Source: Listeria weihenstephanensis (lineage in GTDB: Bacteria > Bacillota > Bacilli > Lactobacillales > Listeriaceae). Taken from it: a stretch of DNA of 64,000 nucleotides. The translations under genes were made by a program, and so were the position numbers. A model generated the notes under the pieces. The model was not told the DNA's origin and did not search any database. It worked only from the letters and a program-made list of their open reading frames with translations. Below, piece by piece: positions 17,492-25,265 of the stretch (positions within the stretch are counted from its first letter, which is position 1; every line of letters begins with the position of its first letter). The stretch is from assembly GCF_003534205.1 (NCBI RefSeq), contig NZ_CP011102.1, forward strand, positions 2,740,036-2,804,035, given 5' to 3'.

Positions 17492-17851
17492 GCATATCTC
17501 CTAGCTTTCTGAGTTAATTTTGTAAGTTTATGCTCAGTTGTATACTCCTATTTTACGGCAAAAGTCTAATTCGCGCCACCTTCTTTAGACCGATTTTGAA
17601 AACTGCTTCGTAATAGTACACAAATTCGTAACAATATTTACAACTTTTTAATTTTATTTTGAAAATCAGGTTTTCAAGCGTCCAGACGGGGTATTTATCT
17701 ACTGTTAACGGGAAAGGCAAAACGAAAAAAATAAATACAAACACCGCCGTTTCAACAAAAGGCGTTATTACCTGCTTTCATTTAGACAGAATAAAAGTAA
17801 CGCAAAACCAACATTTTTTCAGTCTGAACAAAGCAAGAAAGGATTTGGAAC
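17492..17851. other. Intergenic region between the PBP gene and the ArsC-like gene
   Basis: A 360-base divergent stretch with no credible gene. It holds a weak minus-strand promoter for the PBP gene (TAGACT, 18 bases, TATACA near 17540-17565) and the sigma-B-like promoter at 17670-17694. The leader from that promoter to the ArsC-like start is about 150 bases and AT-rich; I see no strong hairpin in it. Confidence 0.5.
17670..17694 (+). promoter_or_regulatory. Sigma-B-type promoter of the ArsC-like gene
   Basis: GTTT (17670-17673), 15 bases, then GGGTAT (17689-17694), matching the general-stress consensus GTTT-N13-15-GGGWAT. The L. monocytogenes counterpart, lmo2230, is known as a sigma-B-dependent gene, which supports this reading. 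Confidence 0.7.
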
Positions 17852-18271
17852 ATGAAGAAAAGACTCATTTATTTTCTATCTAAAAGGCATATTCGCAGTG
17901 CTATGGCTGAAGCTTGGGCAAAGAAGTTGACGGTTAACAATGTTCAATTTATTAGCGGCTCTTGGCGTACCAATCAAACACCGCCATTTGTTGCCGATGC
18001 GCTACACGAATATGCGATGGAACCACCAGCATCGATGCCTGCCACTCCAAGTCAAGCTTTATTAAACGAAGCCGATTTAATCGTCACCATCTATGATTCC
18101 AGTTCCGAACTCGCTCCTGGATTCCCAGACGAATTGCGTGAAAAGATTATGTATTGGGATATTAAAGATCCAGAACAATCTACCGAAGAACCTGTTAAAT
18201 GGGCTCATTACCAAGAAGTTTGTGATAACATCGCGACATCCGTTAAAGGTTTAGAGAAAGTTTTAATATAA
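17852..18271 (+). CDS. ArsC/low-molecular-weight phosphatase-fold protein lacking all catalytic cysteines
   Basis: A 139-residue protein aligning with thioredoxin-coupled arsenate reductases. The P-loop CxGNxCRS is degenerate: FLSKRHIRSAMAEAW keeps Arg-Ser and the MAE helix, but the nucleophilic Cys is Leu and the second is Ile. The redox Cys pair (VTLCGD...ETCP in ArsC) reads VTIYDSSSELAP here, with neither Cys. The only Cys is in EVCDNI near the end. Arsenate reductase or phosphatase activity is thus unlikely. AAAGGA lies upstream of the ATG, and a CDF efflux gene follows. A stress-regulated binding role is possible but unproven. Confidence 0.88.
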   Translation: MKKRLIYFLSKRHIRSAMAEAWAKKLTVNNVQFISGSWRTNQTPPFVADALHEYAMEPPASMPATPSQALLNEADLIVTIYDSSSELAPGFPDELREKIMYWDIKDPEQSTEEPVKWAHYQEVCDNIATSVKGLEKVLI

Positions 18272-18298
18272 TAATTCTGATCTCACTAGTATATCCGT

Positions 18299-18328
18299 AT
18301 CTCGGTACGCATCGCTAGCGAGATTTTT
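18299..18328 (+). terminator. Weak hairpin between the ArsC-like and CDF genes
   Basis: ATCTCG (18299-18304) pairs with CGAGAT (18319-18324), followed by TTTTATT. The stem is short, so it may only attenuate. A TATAAT at 18343-18348 could give the CDF gene its own promoter, but no good -35 is visible. Confidence 0.45.
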
Positions 18329-18370
18329 ATTATTCCGAGTAGTATAATGAAGTAAACGAGGTGAGCATCC

Positions 18371-19255
18371 ATGGATAATTACGAAGATCTAAAAAGAGGG
18401 GAGCGTGGCGCATGGCTTAGTATCATCGCCTACATTTTCCTAGCTACTTTAAAAATTGTCATTGGTTCGTTGGGGAATTCTGATGCACTCCAAGCCGATG
18501 GATTAAATAATACGACCGATATCGTGGCTTCCGTCGCGCTTCTTATCGGTCTTAAAATTTCACGTATTCCGCCAGATAAAGACCATCTTTACGGCCACCG
18601 ACGCACAGAAACAATCAGCTCCTTAATCGCGTCTTTCATTATGTTTCTCGTTGGGATCGAGGTCATTTGGCAAGCATTTCTAGCATTTATTCATCAAGAA
18701 TTCGCGACACCTTCCGTACTTACCGCGATTGTAGCGCTATTTTCAGGCGTGGTCATGTACATCGTCTACATCATCAACAATAATCTGGCGAAGAAAGTCG
18801 ACAGTCAAGCCGTCCGAGCCGCCGCCTACGATAACCGCTCCGATGCTTACGTAAGTTTTGGAACATTCATCGGTATAACGGGCGCTGTGATCGGTATTTC
18901 CTGGCTCGATAATCTCACCGCATTCCTTGTCGGCGTCCTCATTATTTATACTGCTTGGAAAATATTTTTTGATGCCGCCCACACGCTTACCGACGGATTT
19001 GACATCGGCAAAATCGAAACCATCCACACGATCATCGCCGAAGTCCCTCAGGTTCATGAAGTCCTTGATATCAAAGCACGTATGAACGGTAACCGCATCT
19101 GGATTGACGCCACGATTTCCGTGAAGGCCGATCTAAGTGTTGCCGAAAGCCATATCATCACAGAAAAAATTGAAACCGCGATTCGCGAATCCTATCCAAA
19201 CGCCTACACACTCGTCCATATTGAGCCTTATTTTGCTGGAGCAGATACCGAATAA
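18371..19255 (+). CDS. Cation diffusion facilitator family efflux protein
   Basis: A 294-residue CDF transporter, typically exporting Zn, Co, Fe or Mn in exchange for protons. It has about six membrane segments in the first 200 residues, including AWLSIIAYIFLATLKIVIGSLG. The metal-site HxxxD-like pairs appear as LQADGLNNTTD (N in place of the first His) and AHTLTDGFD. A cytoplasmic C-terminal domain with VHEVLDIKARMNG follows. GAGGTGAG precedes the ATG. It follows the ArsC-like gene by 99 bases. The metal cannot be decided from sequence. Confidence 0.92.
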   Translation: MDNYEDLKRGERGAWLSIIAYIFLATLKIVIGSLGNSDALQADGLNNTTDIVASVALLIGLKISRIPPDKDHLYGHRRTETISSLIASFIMFLVGIEVIWQAFLAFIHQEFATPSVLTAIVALFSGVVMYIVYIINNNLAKKVDSQAVRAAAYDNRSDAYVSFGTFIGITGAVIGISWLDNLTAFLVGVLIIYTAWKIFFDAAHTLTDGFDIGKIETIHTIIAEVPQVHEVLDIKARMNGNRIWIDATISVKADLSVAESHIITEKIETAIRESYPNAYTLVHIEPYFAGADTE

Positions 19256-19261
19256 GATATC

Positions 19262-19465
19262 AAATTTTGTAAAAATCTTTCAGCGTGTCGACAAACACTC
19301 ATTTTCGTCGTTAAAAGTTCCGTTCCAGTGCTCACGTACTTTAGTACGCTCCGCGCTGGTACTCGCTTTTGCCTAGAAACTAAGTATTTGTCGACACGCT
19401 GAAGTTTAGTAAAAAATCATGTGATGCGGTTTTTCTACAGTCTAAAATTTTGTAAAAATCTTTCA
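19262..19465. repeat. Intergenic hairpin element E1 flanked by 21-base direct repeats
   Basis: A perfect 17-base inverted repeat (TTCAGCGTGTCGACAAA, 19279-19295, against 19387-19403) encloses a second palindrome (CCAGTGC near 19325 with GCGCTGG, and GTACT-TT-AGTAC at its tip). The block is bracketed by a perfect 21-base direct repeat at 19262-19282 and 19445-19465. Two interior modules, 19306-19326 and 19358-19376, recur exactly in reverse orientation in element E3 at 33.8-33.95 kb. It carries no gene. Confidence 0.85.
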
Positions 19466-19474
19466 TTCGTTCGC

Positions 19475-19503
19475 TTGTCTTATTGAAGCGTTTGACTTAT
19501 AAT
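19475..19503 (+). promoter_or_regulatory. Sigma-A promoter of the CorC/HlyC-type gene
   Basis: TTGTCT (19475-19480), 17 bases, TATAAT (19498-19503). It predicts a transcript start near 19510 and so a leader of about 225 bases before the coding start. Confidence 0.75.
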
Positions 19504-19509
19504 TTAGAA

Positions 19510-19734
19510 TAAGTATATCAAAATCAGTTGTTGGGAGGGAAAAACACAGTGGGGCAGAGAAACTAACAAACCAAAAAGAACAAAACAGACCAAATATAAT
19601 CGTTGCTGTCTCGTGTTTCCTAAACAAGTGGCTAACCTCTTGAATACAGACACATACAAATAGCAACAACAAACTTTAGAATCTATATAGGAGGTGTTCG
19701 CCATTTCTGGTGCTTTATCAGAGGTGGCCATTCA
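19510..19734 (+). promoter_or_regulatory. Structured leader with nested mini-ORFs before the CorC/HlyC-type gene
   Basis: Seen: a five-codon GTG mini-ORF (19549-19566) behind GGGAGG; a paired segment GTTGC-TGTCT with AGACA...GCAAC around 19602-19670; a strong AGGAGGTG (19689-19696) six bases before an ATT at 19703 that opens 11 codons ending in TGA at 19736-19738; and a hairpin CATTTCTG (19702-19709) with CAGAGGTG (19719-19726) that covers the GAGGTGG ribosome binding site of the main gene. No known riboswitch class was recognised. Function as a translational control leader is inference. Confidence 0.45.
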
Positions 19735-21045
19735 TTGATATTAACCACTAAATTTTTAGTTATCGCTTTACTAATTGCAATTTCCGCCTTTTTCGTTGCG
19801 ACCGAGTTCGCCATCGTAAAAATGCGTCCGAGCCGTTTGGACCAACTGATCTCAGAAGGTAACAAACGTGCGACTTTAGCAAAACACATCTATACACACA
19901 TGAACGCCTACCTTTCTGCCTGCCAGTTAGGTATCACAATCAGTTCACTCGGACTAGGTTGGTTAGGAGAATCGACCGTCGAGGCCGCCTTACATCCACT
20001 ATTTGTGCTGTTTGAATGGCCAAGCTCCGTGACATCTGTTCTTTCCTTTGCGATTGCGTTTATTCTGATTACCTTTTTACACGTCGTTGTTGGTGAGCTC
20101 GTTCCAAAAACACTTGCCATTGACAAAACAGAGGCTGTCGCGCTTTCAGTAGCTCGCCCATTGCATATTTTCTACAAAATCATGTTCCCTTTCATCTGGC
20201 TTTTAAATGAATCTGCGGTAGTTATCGCCAAATTGTTTGGTTTAGAAACAGCCAACGACCACGAAATTGCCCATACGGAAGAAGAACTGCGAATCATTGT
20301 TGGCGAAAGTTACAAGAGCGGTGAAATCAACCAATCCGAATTCAGCTATGTAAACAAGATTTTCGATTTTGACGAGCGAATGGCCAAAGAAGTCATGATT
20401 CCTCGTACCGAAATCGTAACTGTTGATTCTGGCGGTACCATTGCCGACCTATCCGACATTATGAAATACGAACGCTACACACGTTATCCCGTTATTGAAG
20501 GCGACAAGGATCATATCATCGGTGTACTGAACTTGAAAGAAATCCTTTCTGCGTACGTTGAAAATGGCTCCGATCCGTCCTTCAGTACTGATCCATACGT
20601 AAAACCAATCATCCGCGTTATCGAGACAATTCCGATTAAAGAATTGCTTATCCGGATGCAGCGCGAACGTTCCCATATCGCGATTCTACTCGACGAATAT
20701 GGCGGAACATCAGGACTTGTCACAGTCGAGGACATCGTGGAAGAAATCGTGGGCGACATTCGCGATGAATTTGATGCCGACGAAATCCCTGAAATTCGCA
20801 AAATAAAGGACGGTCATTTCATCATCGACGCTAAAGTCCTGATCGATCAAATTAACAACATGCTTGGCACAGATATCGAGGAAGAAGAAGTCGATACTAT
20901 CGGTGGCTGGTTCCTAACACATAATTACGAAGTCGAAATTGGTGACGAGATTGAGAACAGCGGCTACATTTTCCGAGTAAAAGAAGCCGAACCACATCAT
21001 ATTTCGTACATCGAAGTCTTCAAAAAAGAGAATAAAGAAGCATAA
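19735..21045 (+). CDS. CorC/HlyC-family membrane protein with CBS domains
   Basis: A 436-residue protein of the hemolysin-C/CorC family, which includes Mg2+ (or other cation) exporters. It has an N-terminal DUF21 (CNNM-type) membrane domain with three to four segments (FLVIALLIAISAFFVATEFAIV, given in part, first), then a CBS pair (about residues 205-340, MIPRTEIVTVDSGG and AILLDEYGGTSGLVT), and a C-terminal CorC_HlyC domain. I take the TTG at 19735 as start because GAGGTGG is seven bases upstream and no ATG/GTG lies earlier in frame. Its transport substrate is not evident. Confidence 0.9.
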   Translation: MILTTKFLVIALLIAISAFFVATEFAIVKMRPSRLDQLISEGNKRATLAKHIYTHMNAYLSACQLGITISSLGLGWLGESTVEAALHPLFVLFEWPSSVTSVLSFAIAFILITFLHVVVGELVPKTLAIDKTEAVALSVARPLHIFYKIMFPFIWLLNESAVVIAKLFGLETANDHEIAHTEEELRIIVGESYKSGEINQSEFSYVNKIFDFDERMAKEVMIPRTEIVTVDSGGTIADLSDIMKYERYTRYPVIEGDKDHIIGVLNLKEILSAYVENGSDPSFSTDPYVKPIIRVIETIPIKELLIRMQRERSHIAILLDEYGGTSGLVTVEDIVEEIVGDIRDEFDADEIPEIRKIKDGHFIIDAKVLIDQINNMLGTDIEEEEVDTIGGWFLTHNYEVEIGDEIENSGYIFRVKEAEPHHISYIEVFKKENKEA

Positions 21046-21047
21046 AA

Positions 21048-21095
21048 AAAGGATCAAAAAATCTGAAACTAGATTTTTTGATCCTTTTCTTTTGC
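21048..21095. terminator. Bidirectional terminator overlapping the glyoxalase gene end
   Basis: Perfect 17-base arms (21048-21064 and 21071-21087, core GGATCAAAAAATCT) with A and T runs on both sides. The right arm lies inside the last codons of the convergent glyoxalase gene. Confidence 0.9.
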
Positions 21096-21470
21096 CACAA
21101 GTTCAACTTTCATCCGATCTGGACCTTCCGCAAAAACCGCATAATAATTCGGTCCACCAGCAAAAGGATGCCGGTCTTCATACAAAATGGGAATCCCTCG
21201 TTCCCGAAACTTAGCCGTCCACCAATCCACATCCGCTCGCCGCTCCACGTGAAAAGCCAAATGATTCAGTCCCGTATGTCCCCGATGATACCCAGCCTCC
21301 AAAAATCGCGCTTCCGTCTGTACAAAAACCAAATACGTCTCCTCGTACATCCAACTAACGCCAGCTCCCCATTCCGAATAAAGCGAATAGCCCAATCCCA
21401 GAAGTAGCTCATCCCAAAATAAGCGTGCCTCCTCCAGATTAGATACATTTATCTCCACATGATGCAACAT
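21069..21470 (-). CDS. VOC/glyoxalase-family protein
   Basis: A 133-residue single vicinal-oxygen-chelate domain protein. Metal-ligand pattern: MLHHVEINV (His3/His4) at the start, GLNHLAFHVERR in the middle and a Glu in VELVAKE at the end. The fold suits dioxygenases, glyoxalase I or fosfomycin-type resistance proteins; the substrate cannot be told. It is the last gene of a three-gene run with an AlkD-like and an aldo/keto reductase gene (gaps of 18 and 17 bases), which points to a detoxification role. Confidence 0.85.
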   Translation of the reverse strand: MLHHVEINVSNLEEARLFWDELLLGLGYSLYSEWGAGVSWMYEETYLVFVQTEARFLEAGYHRGHTGLNHLAFHVERRADVDWWTAKFRERGIPILYEDRHPFAGGPNYYAVFAEGPDRMKVELVAKEKDQKI

Positions 21471-21488
21471 CCCTCATGACCTCTTCCC

Positions 21489-22148
21489 TTACAAATGTTT
21501 GAGTGCTTCCCGCCGACTAAGCGGAGACAAAGCATGCGATTCCACAAATTCACGAACCACCTCAGGCTCAAATTTAGCATATTGCCGCAACGCCCAACCG
21601 ATTGCCTTTTGAATAAAGAACTCATCCGAATCCAGCCATTTTTCACAGTTTGCAAACAACAAATTAAAATCCGTTGCCTCCTTATACTTCAACTGAAACA
21701 AAATCGCCGTGCGCGCCAACCATATATTATCGCCATCAATCCATTTCGCATTATACTCGCTAATCAACTCTGGATACAATCTAAAATGTCCTCCAACAAG
21801 CGTGCTGGCCAATAAATCCACCGTATCCCACCAGGGCTCCGTAACAACCAATTGCTCATAAAAATCAATCACATCGGCCGATTGCTTCTTCACATCTTTC
21901 GTCAACATATCAATGGCCAAATAGCAAAATTCCCGCTCCGTTTGCGCGTAAAGCTCTCTCGCCGTAGCAACAGAATCCAGCGGCTTACCATGTTCCGCAA
22001 CAAATTCCCGATAAAGTACCCGCCGCACAGGGCTACGCAAACCAAGAAATGCAAACTGATTTCGCATATACTGCTCCATCGCCCGCTTCTCTTCGGAATC
22101 CGCGTGTGCCCTCATATACTGAACCAAGTCCTCCATATAATTCCCCAT
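21489..22148 (-). CDS. DNA alkylation repair protein (AlkD/AlkC-like HEAT-repeat glycosylase)
   Basis: A 219-residue all-helical protein of the DNA alkylation repair family, which removes alkylated bases through a HEAT-like repeat fold. Typical features are LGLRSPVRRVLYREF near residue 35, WWDTVDLLAS (the conserved W-D pair) near 118 and WIDGDNIWLARTAILFQL near 150. GGTGAGGAG precedes the start. It sits between the aldo/keto reductase and glyoxalase genes, so aldehyde/alkylation stress is a plausible shared theme. Confidence 0.9.
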   Translation of the reverse strand: MGNYMEDLVQYMRAHADSEEKRAMEQYMRNQFAFLGLRSPVRRVLYREFVAEHGKPLDSVATARELYAQTEREFCYLAIDMLTKDVKKQSADVIDFYEQLVVTEPWWDTVDLLASTLVGGHFRLYPELISEYNAKWIDGDNIWLARTAILFQLKYKEATDFNLLFANCEKWLDSDEFFIQKAIGWALRQYAKFEPEVVREFVESHALSPLSRREALKHL

Positions 22149-22165
22149 CCAAATCTCCTCACCTT

Positions 22166-23035
22166 TTAAGAAAACATCGCCCGTTCCTTCTCCATGCTCG
22201 CCAACATAAAGTCAACATCATCCGGATCTGGCCCCACACGTTTCCCGCTCTCCAACTGACCAATCCGCTTCATATCTTCCGCGTCCAATTTAAAATCAAA
22301 TAATTGCGCATTTTCAAACGTCCGTTTCGCACTAATCGAACGCGGCATCGTAATCGTGTTGCGCTCCATATGCCACCGCAAAATCACCTGATCCACATGC
22401 ACCTCATGTTTCCGGGCAATCTCCTCAATCACAGGATTTTGAAACAGCGCACCCTTCGCGAGTGGCGACCAAGCACCATGCGCAATTCCATGCTCCGCCA
22501 AATACGTTCGCAGCTCATTTTGTGGTAATAGTGGATGCGTTTCCACCTGATCAATCGCTGGCTTCACATTCGCCTTCACCGCCAGATTCGCCAAATGATG
22601 CTCCTTAAAATTCGCAACACCGATCGCACGCACCATCTTTTCTTCATATAAACGTTCCATCGCCCGCCACGTTTCCGTATACATTTCCGTCAGCGGCCAA
22701 TGAATTAAATACATATCCAAATAATCCACGCCCAAATTCGCAAGCGTATGTTCAAATGCAGTCAAAACTTTATCATAGCCCTGATCCCCATTCCAAATTT
22801 TCGAACTAATAAAAAGGTCCTCACGCGCGACATCACTATGACCAATCGCCTGCCCAACTAATTTCTCGTTGTTATAAACCGCGCCCGTATCAAAAGAACG
22901 GTATCCAATTTCCAGCGCCTTCTCAATCGCACCCGTCACATGTTGCTGCTCAGTCACTTGAAAAACGCCCATGCCAAGATAAGGAATCATCACACCATTA
23001 TTTAAACGATAACGTGCCTGAAATGAATTGACCAT
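22166..23035 (-). CDS. Aldo/keto reductase
   Basis: A 289-residue NADPH-dependent oxidoreductase of the AKR5-like group (2,5-diketo-gluconate reductase/YvgN type). The tetrad is visible: Asp in RSFDTGAVYNNE with Tyr, Lys in ISSKIW, and His in LIHWPL. The nucleotide-binding end reads ITMPRSISAKRTFEN. GCAGGAGG precedes the ATG. It is the first gene of the AKR-AlkD-glyoxalase run, and reduction of reactive carbonyls such as methylglyoxal is plausible. Confidence 0.93.
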   Translation of the reverse strand: MVNSFQARYRLNNGVMIPYLGMGVFQVTEQQHVTGAIEKALEIGYRSFDTGAVYNNEKLVGQAIGHSDVAREDLFISSKIWNGDQGYDKVLTAFEHTLANLGVDYLDMYLIHWPLTEMYTETWRAMERLYEEKMVRAIGVANFKEHHLANLAVKANVKPAIDQVETHPLLPQNELRTYLAEHGIAHGAWSPLAKGALFQNPVIEEIARKHEVHVDQVILRWHMERNTITMPRSISAKRTFENAQLFDFKLDAEDMKRIGQLESGKRVGPDPDDVDFMLASMEKERAMFS

Positions 23036-23499
23036 AGATAAAACCTCCTGCTTCTCTCATATATACGCCTCACGCTTTTCTTTCATTAAATACTTAAAAC
23101 TAGTATACCTAAATCCACCACGCTTATCTACCAAAATGCAACACTCTTGTTCGAATTTTCACGTTTTTACCACTTCCATATCCCACCAGCTTTCCTACAA
23201 ACGGACGCCCCCTCGAAATATTAGCCATGCTCCTCAAAAAAATAATAAAATTGAGATAGAATCAAAAACCAGCAAAACTGCAAATGTAACCGATTTCAAC
23301 TAGATTTTGCCTAATTATACGCAAAAAAAAGATACCTATTGGCTCCATCCTATGTTAGTATGAATATGTAGTAAATTTCTATCTTGTAACGATTTTTTTC
23401 TGTATTATTTTTGTAAACATCCGCTCACTAACATCAACGAAAAAGTGGGCCCTATTATACTGGGAAAAATCACACAAAAAAGATCGGGGGAAATAAAAA
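23036..23499. other. Divergent intergenic region, aldo/keto reductase and phosphate transport genes
   Basis: 464 bases with no credible gene. On the minus strand a TATACT near 23100 is a likely -10 for the aldo/keto reductase. Upstream of the DUF47 gene I see only AT-rich sequence and no confident sigma-A promoter, riboswitch or Pho-box pattern. Confidence 0.4.
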
Positions 23500-24120
23500 A
23501 TGGCTTTTAAAAATAAAAAGGACCGTTTTGCTTCACTATTACATGACATGGCAGTAAACCTACGTGAGGGCGCTAACTATTTCGCTTCTTACGACATTGA
23601 AACTGGGGAAGACTTACATACTTTTTCGGAGAAGATGAAGGAGTACGAAACACACGGTGATTCACTTGTCCACAAAATGATCTTAGAACTAAACGATGCC
23701 TTCATCACGCCAATTGAGCGCGAAGACATGTTAGAACTAACAAACCGATTAGATGACGTAATGGACGGCTTTGAACAAATCGCCTTCACATTCGAAATTT
23801 GTCACATCAAACGATTTGACGATTACATGCAAAAATTCATTGACGCGATCGAAGCAAGTACTGTAGAAATTGAAAAAGCAGTAGACCTCGTTTTTGATAA
23901 AAAATTAAAAGATGTACGCACATTAGCTATTAAAATAAAGAACTACGAATCCATTTGTGATGAAGTATATCGCGAGTCTCTGATTCAATTATTCCAAAAC
24001 GAAGAAAACCCAATCCGTTTAATTCGGATGAAAGAAGTATATGAGAATTTTGAAGAAATCGCAGACAGTTGTCAAAGTGTAGCCAATACGCTTGAATCAA
24101 TTGTTATGAAAAACGCGTAA
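23500..24120 (+). CDS. DUF47/PhoU-like phosphate transport accessory protein
   Basis: A 206-residue helical PhoU-like protein (DUF47, YkaA-type) found next to Pit transporters. Conserved patches include EFSEKMKEYETHGDSLVHK-like helices (here TFSEKMKEYETHGDS), the metal-site acidic motif TPIEREDMLELTNRLDDVMDG, and IADSCQSVANTLESIV at the end. Upstream is GGGGGAAATAAAA. It precedes pit by 12 bases, almost certainly an operon; it probably modulates Pit activity. Confidence 0.92.
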   Translation: MAFKNKKDRFASLLHDMAVNLREGANYFASYDIETGEDLHTFSEKMKEYETHGDSLVHKMILELNDAFITPIEREDMLELTNRLDDVMDGFEQIAFTFEICHIKRFDDYMQKFIDAIEASTVEIEKAVDLVFDKKLKDVRTLAIKIKNYESICDEVYRESLIQLFQNEENPIRLIRMKEVYENFEEIADSCQSVANTLESIVMKNA

Positions 24121-24132
24121 GGGGCCGGCTAA

Positions 24133-25134
24133 ATGGAAGGTATGTTATTTATAACGGTTGTCATAGTTATTGCAGCGCTAGCGTTTGACCTTATCAACGG
24201 ATTTCATGACACAGCCAATGCAATTGCAACAAGTGTCTCAACAAAAGCTCTAAAACCAAAACACGCGATCGTCTTGGCCGCAGTGATGAACTTTGTCGGT
24301 GCAATCTCCTTCACTGGGGTTGCCAAAACAATTACGAAAGACATTGTCGATCCATTCTCACTACCACATGGCGATATCGTAATCCTAGCAGCACTCTTGT
24401 CTGCTATCATGTGGAACTTACTCACGTGGTACTTCGGTATCCCAAGTAGTTCCTCTCATGCCCTGATCGGTTCTATCGCTGGTGGAGCCATTGCCGCAGC
24501 AGGATTTGGCGCACTCGAATATAAAGGCTTCTTAACTATTATCATTGGCCTCATCGTGTCTCCATTCCTAGCATTCGGAGTTGGTTTCCTAATCTATAGC
24601 CTGTTCAAGGTATTCTTAAAGAACTTAAACCTATCATCAACAAACCGCCGTTTCCGCTACATTCAAGTCGGAACAGCAGCACTCCAATCCTACACACACG
24701 GTACAAATGACGCCCAAAAATCAATGGGTATCATCACACTTGCTTTGATCGCTAACGGGTTCCAACAAACCGATGACGTTCAACTGTGGGTACAAGTATC
24801 CTGTGCGATCGCGATGGCCGTTGGTACATCGATCGGTGGTTGGAAAATCATCAAAACAGTTGGCGGTAAGATCATGAAAATCAAACCAGTAAGTGGTGTA
24901 GCGGCAGATCTAAGCTCCGTGTTCATCATCTTCGGTGCCACTTTCATTCACTTACCAGTAAGTACCACACACGTTATCAGCTCCTCCATCCTTGGTGTTG
25001 GAACAGCCCACCGTGTGAAAGGCGTTAAATGGGATACCGCGCAACGCATGATCATTACTTGGATCATCACACTGCCAATCTCAGCCACACTTGCAGCCGC
25101 TATTTATTACGTACTACGTTTCTTACTAGTATAA
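24133..25134 (+). CDS. pit: Low-affinity inorganic phosphate transporter Pit
   Basis: A 333-residue polytopic PiT-family transporter, carrying metal-phosphate with protons. Both inverted-repeat signatures are present: DLINGFHDTANAIATSVSTK near residue 18 (GFHDTAN) and YTHGTNDAQKSMG near 194, plus LPVSTTHVISSSILGVG near 280. About ten membrane segments are seen. It follows the DUF47 accessory gene and ends at a good terminator. Confidence 0.95.
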   Translation: MEGMLFITVVIVIAALAFDLINGFHDTANAIATSVSTKALKPKHAIVLAAVMNFVGAISFTGVAKTITKDIVDPFSLPHGDIVILAALLSAIMWNLLTWYFGIPSSSSHALIGSIAGGAIAAAGFGALEYKGFLTIIIGLIVSPFLAFGVGFLIYSLFKVFLKNLNLSSTNRRFRYIQVGTAALQSYTHGTNDAQKSMGIITLALIANGFQQTDDVQLWVQVSCAIAMAVGTSIGGWKIIKTVGGKIMKIKPVSGVAADLSSVFIIFGATFIHLPVSTTHVISSSILGVGTAHRVKGVKWDTAQRMIITWIITLPISATLAAAIYYVLRFLLV

Positions 25135-25139
25135 TTTCA

Positions 25140-25175
25140 AAAACTCGTTCCTTATCAAAAGGGCGAGTTTTTTTA
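25140..25175 (+). terminator. Terminator of the DUF47-pit operon
   Basis: AAAACTCG (25140-25147) pairs with CGAGTTTT (25164-25171), followed by a T run. Confidence 0.85.
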
Positions 25176-25176
25176 T

Positions 25177-25201
25177 GTTTCTACTACTAAAAAAAGGGAA
25201 T
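25177..25201 (+). promoter_or_regulatory. Sigma-B-type promoter of the tubby-like gene
   Basis: GTTT (25177-25180), 15 bases, GGGAAT (25196-25201), a full match to the general-stress consensus. It starts right after the pit terminator and 65 bases before the next gene. Confidence 0.7.
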
Positions 25202-25265
25202 AGATCTGTATGACACTATTGAAAAAGCATGTACTCACGATATTACGTCAGGAGATGAATAAGAT

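Noticed and set aside
19510-19734. M-box or yybP-ykoY riboswitch before the CorC-type gene
   Set aside because: The hallmark conserved blocks of either class were not found; only unassigned structure is reported.
23028-23303. 91-codon plus-strand frame downstream of the aldo/keto reductase start
   Set aside because: Overlaps the divergent gene start and has no ribosome binding site or protein-like composition.
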